DNA of 64,000 bases from assembly GCF_021172045.1 (NCBI RefSeq), contig NZ_CP087164.1:992001-1056000 (forward strand). The letters run 5' to 3'. The DNA is from Capillimicrobium parvum. GTDB taxonomy: Bacteria > Actinomycetota > Thermoleophilia > Solirubrobacterales > Solirubrobacteraceae. The notes under the pieces are model-generated. The model was not told the origin of the DNA and made no database searches. It saw nothing but the letters and a program-made list of their open reading frames with translations. This document shows positions 17,942 to 25,903 of the stretch, one piece after another. Both the position numbers and the translations under genes were made by a program. Positions within the stretch are counted from its first letter, which is position 1, and every line of letters begins with the position of its first letter.

Positions 17942-18409
17942 TCACGCGCTCTCCGGCGCCCGGCGCCGCAGGCCTTCGACGATGCGCATCGCCGTGGCCG
18001 GGGCGATCGCCGCCTCGCCGCGGGCGACCGCTCGGACCGCGGCCGCGAGCCCGGGCTCGTCGCGTCCCTTTACGAGGAACCCCAGCGCGCCGGTGCGCAG
18101 CGCCGCGAGCTCGAGCTCGGCTGTCGACGCAGCGGCGAAGAACAGGATGTGCACGCCGGGCGCCGTGGACCGGAGCGCCTGCGCGACGTCCAGGCCGTCG
18201 CGGCGTGTGAGCGATACATCGGTGACGAGCACGGCCGGGGCATGCCGGTGCACGAGCCGGACGAGCTCCTCGCCGTCCCCCGTGTCGGCTACGACGTCGA
18301 TCCCGCCCGCGTGCGCGAGCTGTTTCCGGATCGCCCGGCGCTCCCCGGGACTGCGGTCCGCGATCAGGAGCCGCAGGGGTGGCCCGGCGTCGACTGTCTC
18401 GGCGGACAT
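17942..18409 (-). CDS. Stand-alone receiver protein, HTH lost
   Basis: 155 residues. This is a receiver domain of the same type as the two neighbouring regulators: LLIADRSPGERR at the start, phosphoacceptor Asp in VLVTDVSLTRRDG, Lys in FLVKGRDEPG. One pocket Asp is replaced by Arg. The protein stops just after RGEAAIAPATAMRIVEGLRRR, the linker helix that in the neighbours leads to the helix-turn-helix. The output domain is therefore missing by a clean truncation, not by a frameshift I can see. It could compete for phosphate or dimerise with the full-length regulators (inference). Confidence 0.82.
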   Translation of the reverse strand: MSAETVDAGPPLRLLIADRSPGERRAIRKQLAHAGGIDVVADTGDGEELVRLVHRHAPAVLVTDVSLTRRDGLDVAQALRSTAPGVHILFFAAASTAELELAALRTGALGFLVKGRDEPGLAAAVRAVARGEAAIAPATAMRIVEGLRRRAPESA

Positions 18410-18904
18410 AGCAGGGATGGTGCGTCGTCCGCCGGGCAGGCGCGGGGGGAGAAATCTCCGCACCTCCGGAGGGATCTGCCCCGATCCGGGCGCGGGCGTC
18501 GTACCCAGTGCTGATGCGAATGCCGCCGAGCGGGTGGGGAGGCGCTCAGTGGGGAGCTTGCTCCCTGTCGGGTTGCAGGAGTTTCCCGCAAGCGGTGGAG
18601 AGGTTCGGCACCCCGGCGCTGAACCCGTCGCCCATGATGCCTCCATGCGTCTCGTCGTGGTCGCGCCGGTGTTCGGCGGCTCCCTCTCCTTCGCCACCCC
18701 GGTGGCGAAGGTGATCGCCGAACGCGGCGAACCGATCGCCACGGAGAACTGCCTGCCGGGCGGGACGCACGGGTGCGGCACGGCGGCGGCCGATGTTGGC
18801 GGGCGGACCAATCCCCGCATAACGGGACGCCCTCGATGCGCAGAGGCTCGCCGCCGTGCTCGCCCCACTGCTCGGGACGTCCGCCCTGGACGCGGGCCCG
18901 GGGC
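18410..18904. other. Gene-free stretch between two receiver genes
   Basis: About 495 bases with no convincing gene. A plus-strand open frame starting at 18644 (MRLVVVAPVFGG) looks protein-like for some 45 residues but then turns into Arg/Pro-rich noise, so it may be a gene remnant. A perfect 24-base palindrome lies inside it (18688-18711). Confidence 0.5.
18688..18711. repeat. Perfect inverted repeat, 11-base arms
   Basis: CCTTCGCCACC, two bases CC, then GGTGGCGAAGG. The arms match perfectly. No T-run follows on either strand, so it is not a typical terminator. It could be a protein-binding site upstream of the receiver gene ending at 17942, whose start is about 280 bases away. Confidence 0.6.
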
Positions 18905-19378
18905 TCAGTCTTCGTCGAACCCCTGATAGCGGCGCACGAGACTGGTCGCGACCTCCGGGGTCACGGCCGCGTCACCGTCCGCGACGCACGCGACCGCGTC
19001 ACAGAGCTCCTGGGCTGACGGCTCGCGCGTCACGACGCCGGAGGCGCCCGCGATCAGCGTCGCGAGTGCGAGGTCGGGCTCGGGGCCCACGACGACGATC
19101 GCGGCTTCGCCGGTCCCCTTCGAGATGAATCGGACGAGTTCGAGGTCGTCGCCGAGTCGCGAGGGCACGTCCACCACCACGACGGCGCTGCCGTTGTCCT
19201 CCGGCGGCCGCGCGGCGATCGCGTGCACCGCGTCGACGTCGCTGCCGTCGCAGTGGACGAGCTGAAGCCGCGCGTCGGTCTCCAGCAGAGCGATGAGCCG
19301 GTGAAGGCGGGCGGGGTCACCGGTGACCACGGCCACCGCGATCGGGCCAGAGATCCGTCCTCCGTTTCCAGCGGTCAT
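18905..19378 (-). CDS. Degenerate stand-alone receiver-like protein
   Basis: 157 residues from ATG 19378, which has a near-perfect ribosome binding site (GAGGAG, 5 bases spacing). The fold order follows a receiver: strand VAVAVVTGDPARLHRL, an Asp at the usual phosphoacceptor place in VVVVDVPSRL, then VVVVGPEPDLALATLIAGA and VVTREPSAQEL, where the usual Lys is Arg. The acidic pocket is mostly lost. It ends DGDAAVTPEVATSLVRRYQG, matching the linker helix of the neighbouring regulators, and lacks any helix-turn-helix. It is divergent from the polysaccharide lyase gene across a 494-base region. Confidence 0.72.
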   Translation of the reverse strand: MTAGNGGRISGPIAVAVVTGDPARLHRLIALLETDARLQLVHCDGSDVDAVHAIAARPPEDNGSAVVVVDVPSRLGDDLELVRFISKGTGEAAIVVVGPEPDLALATLIAGASGVVTREPSAQELCDAVACVADGDAAVTPEVATSLVRRYQGFDED

Positions 19379-19625
19379 GCGCGCTCCTCGATCCGAACGA
19401 TCGTCATGTCCACTGCAACGAGCCTCAAGCGAGGATCTTGCGCCTGGGAAGACGTTCGTGTTGGCCGTGACATCCATGTCTCGAGTCGGCAGGTAACCCC
19501 AAGGCGCCGTCAAAGGTCAGCACCGTTTGATCATATCGCGCAAGTCCAGTCCGCGAGGGGCCTGACGACGCGCGTTCGACGCAACAAACTAGCGGTTTCG
19601 GGGGTCGTAGGGCACTTCTCGATCG

Positions 19626-19640
19626 AATTCTGCGAGAATT
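19626..19640. promoter_or_regulatory. Inverted repeat AATTCT-GCG-AGAATT, candidate operator
   Basis: Six-base arms with a 3-base spacer, perfect match, in an AT-richer patch just upstream of the possible lyase promoter. The shape is that of a dimeric regulator site; which protein binds is unknown. The neighbouring LuxR-type regulators are candidates by position only. Confidence 0.4.
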
Positions 19641-19785
19641 GTCCGCTCAAGGACGAACCAGGTTTAGTTTTCGGGGCTGCGGGGCCGACGAAGACTCCGC
19701 CGCGGGTTCGACGTAGCCGACCGACGAAACCGTCCGACCGCGACGGGGCGCGGCCGGCTGCCTGTGCACGCGACGGCCTGGTCGT

Positions 19786-19872
19786 CGATCACAGAGACCA
19801 AAGCCGGTCGCCATCGCCGCGCAGCTCTGCGCGGCGAGTGTCCGGCCCTACGCAAAAGCAGGGGTAGTTGCC
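19786..19872 (+). promoter_or_regulatory. Structured 5' leader of the polysaccharide lyase, riboswitch-like
   Basis: Upstream of the TTG start the RNA can fold a strong hairpin (CGCCGCGCAG, loop CT, CTGCGCGGCG). A GCCGG/CCGGC outer stem encloses it. Then follows CCCTACGCAAAAGCAGGGG, in which CCCT can pair with the AGGGG ribosome binding site. This would place the binding site under structural control. The ACGCAAA-type segment after a hairpin resembles part of c-di-GMP-I aptamers, but the rest of that consensus is not present, so I do not assign a class. Confidence 0.35.
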
Positions 19873-21000
19873 TTGAAGTTCCGACGCAATTCAATGCTGC
19901 GGCGGGCGCTCGCGCTGTGCGCGTTCGCCCTCGCAGTGCCCGCCGGTGCCCAGGCCTCGGTCGTCTTCGACGGCGACCTGGACACCGGCAACCTCTCGCA
20001 GTGGGGACTGCAGCAGATGTGCTCGCCCGACCGCGCCACCGTGTACTCCGCCGCCTCGCAGCCGACCTGGCCGAAGCCGATCTCGGGCAGCCACGCGCTG
20101 CGCTTCCGCGTCCTCGACTCGGATGTGTCGCCGTGCACGCCCACGCGCAATCCCCGCGCGCAGATCGCCAACTCCGCCTCCTCCCCGGGTGCGTTCCAGC
20201 ACGGCCACGAGCGCTGGCAGCGCTTCAGCGTGTACTTCCCGGCCGGCTTCCCGAAGTTCATGGACAGCTCGAGCTCCGACCAGTGGTTCGTCTTCCAGGA
20301 GGACTACGGCGCGCCGTGGAACGGTTCGCCGCCGATCAGCTTCGGTGTCGTCAACGACCAGGTCATCGCTGCTCGCGGAGCGCAGTATGGCTACGACTGG
20401 GTGTGGAGCAAGCCGCTTCAGCGCGACCACTGGTACACGTTCATCGTCCACAAGCGGTTCGCGAAGGACAGCAGCGGTTTCGTCGAGCTTTGGCTCGACG
20501 GCGTGCAGCAGCGCTTCTCCCCCCGTCCCTACGGCCAGGCGGCGCGTGATGCCGGCGTGACCCGCCTGTCCACGCAGACGATGCACTCGGACGCAACGGG
20601 GCCGTATCAGTTCTTCCTGAACAGCTATCGCTCCAGGGGTTCGGCGTCGGGGGCGGTCGACGCGTACTACGACGGCGCGAAGGTGGGCACCACCCGCGCG
20701 GATGTCGAGGCGTCCGCACCGGCGCCCGCGCCCGCACCGGCGCCCGCGCCCGTGACTGCGCCGAGCGCCGCCTTCACGTTCGCTCCGACGGCGCCGAAGC
20801 GCGGCCAGCTTGTCCAGTTCGACGCGTCCGCGAGCAAGAACGCCGCGTCGTACTCGTGGTCGCTGGACGGCTACACCACGCTCACCGGCGTCAGGCCGAC
20901 GTTCAAGTTCCAGAACGCCGGGACGAAGAAGGTGACGCTGACCGTGACCGCTTCCGACGGAAAGAAGTCGTCGGTCGCTCGCAGCCTGGTCGTCAGCTGA
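19873..21000 (+). CDS. Secreted polysaccharide lyase (heparin lyase I-like fold) with PKD domain
   Basis: 375 residues. The signal peptide is MLRRALALCAFALAVPAGAQA, after a short basic start. The catalytic domain (about 28-270) has the jelly-roll lyase features SHALRFRVLDSD, HERWQRFSVYFPAGFP and SDQWFVFQEDY, then WYTFIVHKRF and GFVELWLDGVQQRF, as in the heparin lyase I/alginate lyase-like family. A Pro-Ala linker (PAPAPAPAPAPV) leads to a PKD domain (SAAFTFAPTAPKRGQLVQFDASAS through VARSLVV) for glycan or protein contact. Start: TTG 19873 with AGGGG 8 bases upstream; ATG 19894 would also give a good signal peptide. It probably trims or releases the polymer made by this locus (inference). Confidence 0.85.
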   Translation: MKFRRNSMLRRALALCAFALAVPAGAQASVVFDGDLDTGNLSQWGLQQMCSPDRATVYSAASQPTWPKPISGSHALRFRVLDSDVSPCTPTRNPRAQIANSASSPGAFQHGHERWQRFSVYFPAGFPKFMDSSSSDQWFVFQEDYGAPWNGSPPISFGVVNDQVIAARGAQYGYDWVWSKPLQRDHWYTFIVHKRFAKDSSGFVELWLDGVQQRFSPRPYGQAARDAGVTRLSTQTMHSDATGPYQFFLNSYRSRGSASGAVDAYYDGAKVGTTRADVEASAPAPAPAPAPAPVTAPSAAFTFAPTAPKRGQLVQFDASASKNAASYSWSLDGYTTLTGVRPTFKFQNAGTKKVTLTVTASDGKKSSVARSLVVS

Positions 21001-21050
21001 CCGGCGACCAGCGATTCCGGGCGCCGATCGCGCCCGTGTGACGGGCCCCG

Positions 21051-21081
21051 ACGGCCGTGCCGCATCCTGCGGCACGGCCGT
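21051..21081. terminator. Bidirectional hairpin terminator
   Basis: ACGGCCGTGCCGCA, loop TCC, TGCGGCACGGCCGT: a perfect 14-base stem between two convergent stop codons (21000 and 21091). TTCTGGGTTCTC follows on the plus strand. It is the clearest intrinsic terminator-like hairpin in the window. Confidence 0.8.
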
Positions 21082-21090
21082 TCTGGGTTC

Positions 21091-21786
21091 TCACCCAACT
21101 CCTCCCGCCACCGCGACGAGCGACTTGGTCAGACCGAGGAAGCGCTCGCGCCAGATCTCCGAGGCCGGGAAGTAGTGGCGCAGCTCCGTGACCGAGACCA
21201 GCTCGGTCGCCAGCACCCAGCGGACCGCCTGGTCGAGCTCGCGCACGGCGCTGTAGCCCCCGAGCGGCCAGCGGAGCGTCACCTCGGCGCGGGCGCGCAC
21301 CGGCAGGAACTGCAGGCCCGGGCACAGCCAGTGCGGCTCGACAGGGAAGTAGCGGTAGGGGGTCTGGATCCAGTGGGCGTCGCCGAGCTCGCGCACCGAG
21401 GCCGCAAAGGCGAGCCGGCGGTCGTGGCCGCCGACGTGCTCGAGCACCGAGTTCGAGTAGACGAGGTCGAAGCGCTCGCCGCGCAGCTCGGCGGGCAGCG
21501 AGCAGGCGTCGCCGACCACCGCCTTGACCGAGCCGTTGCCGTTGCCGCCGCCGTCGACGTCGCTCTGCGCGAACCGGTTGAGCAGCACCAGCTCGCGCGG
21601 CTGGACCGGCGCCAGCCTCCAGGCCCGCATGTCGCCTCCGAGATCCACGATGCGCATCTGGTCGAGCTCCGGGAACCGCCGCAGGAGCTCGTCCCAGCGA
21701 CTGCTGCGCCGGCGGGCGCCGAGCGACGAGGGCGTATACGGGTCGGCGATGGCCCGCGAGACACGCCTGCTGAGCGTCGTGGACAT
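21091..21786 (-). CDS. SAM-dependent methyltransferase domain protein
   Basis: 231 residues. MRIVDLGGDMRAWRL is the SAM-binding loop (a GxG variant with GGD). VVGDACSLP and FDLVYSNSVLEHVGG mark the acidic loop and motif IV. PYRYFPVEPHWLCPGLQFLP is common in methyltransferases of capsule loci. The substrate is unknown. It is convergent with the lyase gene across a strong terminator. The next gene on this strand (CpsB-like) lies 93 bases upstream. Confidence 0.85.
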   Translation of the reverse strand: MSTTLSRRVSRAIADPYTPSSLGARRRSSRWDELLRRFPELDQMRIVDLGGDMRAWRLAPVQPRELVLLNRFAQSDVDGGGNGNGSVKAVVGDACSLPAELRGERFDLVYSNSVLEHVGGHDRRLAFAASVRELGDAHWIQTPYRYFPVEPHWLCPGLQFLPVRARAEVTLRWPLGGYSAVRELDQAVRWVLATELVSVTELRHYFPASEIWRERFLGLTKSLVAVAGGVG

Positions 21787-21879
21787 GACGGATCGGTCCT
21801 GGGTAGGGGCGGCTGGTCGAACTTGCCGGGCTCTCGCCGTGATACGGACCGGGCCGCCGAGGTCTGACGCGTCCGCCGC

Positions 21880-22641
21880 TCAGGCCCGGCGGCGGGGCCT
21901 GGAAGCGCCTGGCCGCGCCGGCAGCGGCTCTCCGGCCAGGATCGCGAGCGGTGCGTCGAGGACCATCCAGCTCGCGACCCGGGGGTCGACGGCGCGCGCC
22001 GCGGCCACCCCCGACGACAGGTTGGGTGGGCGGAACTCCCCCGCTGAGTGCGCGTCCGAGGCGATCACATGGGCCATCCCGTGCTCCACGAGCTGGACGG
22101 CGAGCTCGTGCGATCGCGACCGGCGCCGCGTCTGGACCAGCGACCCGGCGGTCACCTGGATGAGCACGCCGTCGCGCACGAGCTCCAACAGGCGATCCGG
22201 TGCCTGCTGAAACGCGCGGTTGCGTTCGGGATGCGCGAGCAGGATCCGGAATCCGAGCGTCTGCAACCGCTCGACGGCGGCATCGAACGACGGCGCGATC
22301 GCGCCGTACGGCGTCTCCAGCAGCACGTCGGTCCCGCGCTGTCCGTAGGACGCCAGCCGCAGGTCATCTTCGTCGGCCTCCTGAACCCACAGGACGTCGA
22401 GCTCACCGCCCGCGACGACCTCCAGCGCGACGTCGGCGTCGGCGAGCGCCGCGTTGAGCTCCTGGCAGCGCGCCGCGAGCTCGGCCGCCCGCACCTCCGG
22501 ATGATCCTCGCGCAGATGCGGAGTCGCCGCGACGAGCTGGATGCCGTCGGACTCGGCGGCTCGCGCGAGATCGATGCTGCGCTGGATGTCCGGCGGCCCG
22601 TCGTCGACCCGCGGCAGGATGTGGAAGTGCATGTCGATCAC
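21880..22641 (-). CDS. CpsB/YwqE-type protein tyrosine phosphatase (PHP fold)
   Basis: 253 residues from GTG 22641, placed where family members begin (VIDMHFHILPRVDDGP). PHP metal ligands are visible: HFH at the start, ATPHLREDH, LLAHPERNRAF and ASDAHSAG. Such manganese-dependent phosphatases dephosphorylate the tyrosine tail of CpsD-type kinases and tune polymer length and output. Its target is almost certainly the divergent kinase gene starting at 22815, 173 bases away. This head-to-head layout differs from streptococcal cps operons, where cpsB-cpsC-cpsD are co-directional. The Arg-rich C-terminus is unusual. Confidence 0.9.
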   Translation of the reverse strand: MIDMHFHILPRVDDGPPDIQRSIDLARAAESDGIQLVAATPHLREDHPEVRAAELAARCQELNAALADADVALEVVAGGELDVLWVQEADEDDLRLASYGQRGTDVLLETPYGAIAPSFDAAVERLQTLGFRILLAHPERNRAFQQAPDRLLELVRDGVLIQVTAGSLVQTRRRSRSHELAVQLVEHGMAHVIASDAHSAGEFRPPNLSSGVAAARAVDPRVASWMVLDAPLAILAGEPLPARPGASRPRRRA

Positions 22642-22814
22642 CGCCGGTGCCCCTGTCCGCGCCGGACATCCCGGGCCGCCACGCAGCGCAGGGTGGCAGA
22701 CCCTGGCCTCGTCCTGCGTATAGCCACCTGACATGCGTAGGCGAGCCGCTGGGCCGCGCTCATGCGCGCGGGGCGGCTCGACGGGACACCAGCAGAACGG
22801 TCAGGGGCCAGCAC

Positions 22815-24440
22815 GTGATCAGCCCACAGCGCACCCGCGCACCCAAAGGCACTTCGAGCGATTCGATCCTCGACGAGGATCGCCTACGGCTCGCGTCTCC
22901 ACAGCCCATGGATCCGAACGACGACGACAGCTTGGTCGAGAAGCTGCTGCGCCTTCTGCGCAAGCGCTGGTTGATCGTGTTGCAGGCGATGATCGTGATC
23001 CCGCTCGCCGCGCTTCTGTTCTCGCTGACACAGGAGAAACAGTGGACCGCGACGTCCACGCTGCTGGTTCAGCCGGCCCGGCAGAACTCCGGCTCCGTCG
23101 ATCTTACGCGGCAGGCCGCGACGCAGGCCAAGCTCGTCGGGCTGCCGGTCGTCGCGGCGCGGACCGCGCAGCGTCTCGGCGACGGATGGACGCAGGCCAA
23201 GGTCGAGGCCGCCGTGAGCGTGAGCGCCTCGACCGACACGAACCTCATCAACGTCAACGCCACGACGGCGCCCCCCGAGGCGGCCCAGAAGGTCGCCAAC
23301 GCCTACGCCACGTCGTTCATCGACCTGCAGGACGCCTCGAACGCCGCCGATGTCCGGCGCAGGCTCGACGCCTACGACGCGTACTTCCGGTCGCTGCCCG
23401 CGTCCCAGCGCACCGGAGACCGGGCCGCCCGCCTGCAGCGCCAGCTCGACGCGCTGCGGATCTCCAGCACGCTCAACGGCGACAACCAGAGCCCGACGGC
23501 GGAGATGTCGCAGCCGGCGCAGCTGCCGAGCTCGCCCTCCTCGCCGAAGGTCGTGCGCAACGTGATCCTCGCGCTGCTTCTCGGCGGCGTCGTGGGGGTC
23601 TCGCTCGCCGCACTCCGCGAGCGCCTGGACCGTGACATCTCGAGCGTCGACGAGCTCGAGCGCATCTCCGGGCTGCCGATCCTGGCCCGCATCCCGCGGG
23701 CTCGTGGCCTCGACCGGCGGCTGCGTCGCAGCGGCTCGGCGGAGGTGCTGCGCTCCGGGGCGGAGGCGGAGGCGTTCCGGGCCCTGCGGGCAAGCCTGCG
23801 CTACTTCAACATCGGCGGCAACCTGCGCTCGCTGCTCGTGGTCAGCCCGGAGGCCGAGGACGGCAAGTCGACCGTCGCGGCGTGCCTGGCCACCACGCTG
23901 GCGCAGCGCGGCGACCGCGTCATCCTCGTGGAGGCCGACCTCCACAAGCACACCGGGGAGGGGCGGTCGCGCGGCGCCGGCATGTCCCCGGCGGCCGCCG
24001 TGGGGGCGGGCGACGAGCACGCCGATGGAGTCACGACGGTGCTGGCCGGCGGCGACCTCGACGACGCGCTCCTGGCCGTCCCGCTGGGCGACGGCGACGG
24101 CCCGCAACGCGAGCTGATCGTCCTGCCGAGCGGCCCGACTCCGCCGAACCCGTCCGAGCTGCTCGAGAGCGGGCGGATGCACGACCTGATGATGGAGCTC
24201 GAGCGGCGTTGCGACATCGTCGTCTACGACACGCCGGCGCTGACGGCGGTCAGCGACGCACTGGCGCTTCTCCCCGACACCGCCGGGGTGATCGTCGTCG
24301 GCCGGCTGCACCACACCAGCCGAGACACCATCCGCGAGTTGCTCAAGCAGCTGTCGCTGCTGCGCGCGCACGTGCTCGGCGTCGTCGCCAACTGCTCCGA
24401 GCTCCCCAAGCGGCGTGGCTACGACTACTACCGCACCTGA
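22815..24440 (+). CDS. Fused chain-length determinant and BY-kinase (CpsC-CpsD type)
   Basis: 541 residues from GTG 22815, which has AGGGG 7 bases upstream. Part 1 is a Wzz domain with two membrane segments (WLIVLQAMIVIPLAALLFSL at about 55-75 and VVRNVILALLLGGVVGVSLA at about 250-270). Part 2 is a tyrosine kinase of the BY type: Walker A in SPEAEDGKSTVAACL, a Walker A'-like VILVEADLHKH and Walker B in CDIVVYDTPAL. The C-terminus ends RRGYDYYRT, a tyrosine cluster for autophosphorylation. It controls chain length and polymerase activity in Wzy systems and is reset by the phosphatase at 21880. The N-terminal extension before the first membrane helix is about 50 residues. Confidence 0.92.
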   Translation: MISPQRTRAPKGTSSDSILDEDRLRLASPQPMDPNDDDSLVEKLLRLLRKRWLIVLQAMIVIPLAALLFSLTQEKQWTATSTLLVQPARQNSGSVDLTRQAATQAKLVGLPVVAARTAQRLGDGWTQAKVEAAVSVSASTDTNLINVNATTAPPEAAQKVANAYATSFIDLQDASNAADVRRRLDAYDAYFRSLPASQRTGDRAARLQRQLDALRISSTLNGDNQSPTAEMSQPAQLPSSPSSPKVVRNVILALLLGGVVGVSLAALRERLDRDISSVDELERISGLPILARIPRARGLDRRLRRSGSAEVLRSGAEAEAFRALRASLRYFNIGGNLRSLLVVSPEAEDGKSTVAACLATTLAQRGDRVILVEADLHKHTGEGRSRGAGMSPAAAVGAGDEHADGVTTVLAGGDLDDALLAVPLGDGDGPQRELIVLPSGPTPPNPSELLESGRMHDLMMELERRCDIVVYDTPALTAVSDALALLPDTAGVIVVGRLHHTSRDTIRELLKQLSLLRAHVLGVVANCSELPKRRGYDYYRT

Positions 24441-25893
24441 CGCGGGTCGGGTCCGGCGCCTGCGCCTCGGTCCGGCGGCGCTCCGGCGGCCGCTGGCGAT
24501 CGCCGCGATCGCGGTGGGCGTGGTGCTCGTCGAGGTGGTGGTGGCCCGCGGTCTCACCGGCCCGCAGTCGGTCCGGCTGCTGGCGCTGGTGGCGGCCGTC
24601 GCCGGCATGGCCCTGGCCTTCCGGTTCCCGCTCGCCGTCGCCATCGCGCTGTTGGTCATCGCGGGCAGCCTCTTCCACAGCGCCTACTTCACGTGGTCGG
24701 TCGGGCCGGTGCAGCTGCACCTCGAGGAGATCGTCCTCCTAGCGCTCGGGGTCGTGGCGGTGGTCGCCCCGAAGCGCCAGACGTGGGGCGGCGCCGCCGG
24801 CCTGGCGCTCGCCGCCTTCCTCGCCATCGCCACGTTCTGCGCATGGCTCGGCGTCCAGGACGGCCGCGTGGCGGTCGACGACGCGTTCAACTGGGCTCGC
24901 CCGTTCGCGTTCTACGGGATCTTCTGGATCGTCCTGCGCCTGTTTCCCGATGCGCGGTCGCTGCGCCGGCTGCTGATCGCGGGTCTCGTGTGCGGGGCGA
25001 TCACCGGCGTGCTGGCACTCGTGATGCAGTTCACCGGGTCGCTCACCGACGTCTTCCAGGGGTCGGGCGGCCAGCAGATCTACACGCAGGCCACCCAGGC
25101 CGGGCTCGGCGGGCTCAAGCGCATCCGGCAGCCCGGTCTTGCCTTCAGCTACATCCTGTTCTGGTGGTCCATCGTGGCGGCGCTGACCTGGCGCGGCCGG
25201 TTTCGCATGCTCATGTGGGCGCTGGTGACGGCCTCGGCGCTGAACATCGTCCTCTCGTTCAACCGCAACATGTGGGTCGGCGTCCTCGTCGGGCTCGGGC
25301 TCGTGCTCATACTCGGCGGCGTGCGGCTTCGCCACCGGCTGCTGGTCGGACTCGCCATCGGCCTGACCGGGGTGGTGCTGCTGTTCACCGCGGTGGTGAA
25401 CTCGGGCAACACGCAACGGCTCGACCCGATCGTGGAGCGCGCGGCCACGGTGGTGACGCCGCGCCAGATCGGCGAGGAGAGCTCCCTGCGTGACCGCGCC
25501 AACGAGACGGCCCAGGCGTGGCGCACGGTGAAGGCGAACCCGGTGTTCGGCGTCGGCGCGGGGGCCGACTACGGCGTCCGCTTCAACCACGAGGAGGGCA
25601 ACGGCATCTGGGTGAACACCACGCAGCGCTTCCTGCACAACCAGTGGTTGTGGCTGCTGCTCGTCGGAGGCGTTCCGGCGCTGGTCGCCTTCGCCGCGTT
25701 CCTGGGCGTCGTGCTGGCGAAGGCGTGGGGACCGGGCAGAACGGTGTCGCAGACCGCGCTCGGAGCCGGGATCGCGATGATCTGCCTGAGCGCCTTCGTA
25801 ATGCCCTACCTCGGGGTGGAGGAGTTCTGTCTGGCGATCGGCGTCGTCGCTGGCGCGATCGTGGCCTCACGCGACCTCGCGCGCCGCGCCTGA
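24415..25893 (+). CDS. O-antigen ligase/Wzy-type membrane protein, second copy
   Basis: 492 residues with about 11 membrane segments. The start GTG lies inside the kinase gene (26-base overlap), so translation is coupled. The family loop near the C-terminus reads SLRDRANETAQAWRTVKANPVFGVGAGADYG, then TTQRFLHNQWLWLLLVGGVPAL, holding the conserved Arg and His. Its direct coupling to the chain-length/kinase gene makes this the better candidate for the polymerase controlled by that kinase. The protein at 3825 may then be the ligase or serve a second polymer (inference). Confidence 0.85.
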   Translation: MATTTTAPDAGRVRRLRLGPAALRRPLAIAAIAVGVVLVEVVVARGLTGPQSVRLLALVAAVAGMALAFRFPLAVAIALLVIAGSLFHSAYFTWSVGPVQLHLEEIVLLALGVVAVVAPKRQTWGGAAGLALAAFLAIATFCAWLGVQDGRVAVDDAFNWARPFAFYGIFWIVLRLFPDARSLRRLLIAGLVCGAITGVLALVMQFTGSLTDVFQGSGGQQIYTQATQAGLGGLKRIRQPGLAFSYILFWWSIVAALTWRGRFRMLMWALVTASALNIVLSFNRNMWVGVLVGLGLVLILGGVRLRHRLLVGLAIGLTGVVLLFTAVVNSGNTQRLDPIVERAATVVTPRQIGEESSLRDRANETAQAWRTVKANPVFGVGAGADYGVRFNHEEGNGIWVNTTQRFLHNQWLWLLLVGGVPALVAFAAFLGVVLAKAWGPGRTVSQTALGAGIAMICLSAFVMPYLGVEEFCLAIGVVAGAIVASRDLARRA

Positions 25894-25903
25894 GCGAAGA
25901 ACT

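Larger units (their letters stand above)
19379..19872. other. Gene-free regulatory region upstream of the polysaccharide lyase
   Basis: About 494 bases, locally less GC-rich than the surroundings, between divergent genes. It holds an inverted repeat at 19626-19640, a possible -10 hexamer TAGTTT near 19664-19669, and a structured stretch directly before the lyase start. No coding region is convincing. Confidence 0.55.

Noticed and set aside
18644-18926. Plus-strand frame starting MRLVVVAPVFGG
   Set aside because: The first 45 residues look plausible but the rest is Arg/Pro noise, and no homology or ribosome binding site was recognised. At most a gene remnant.
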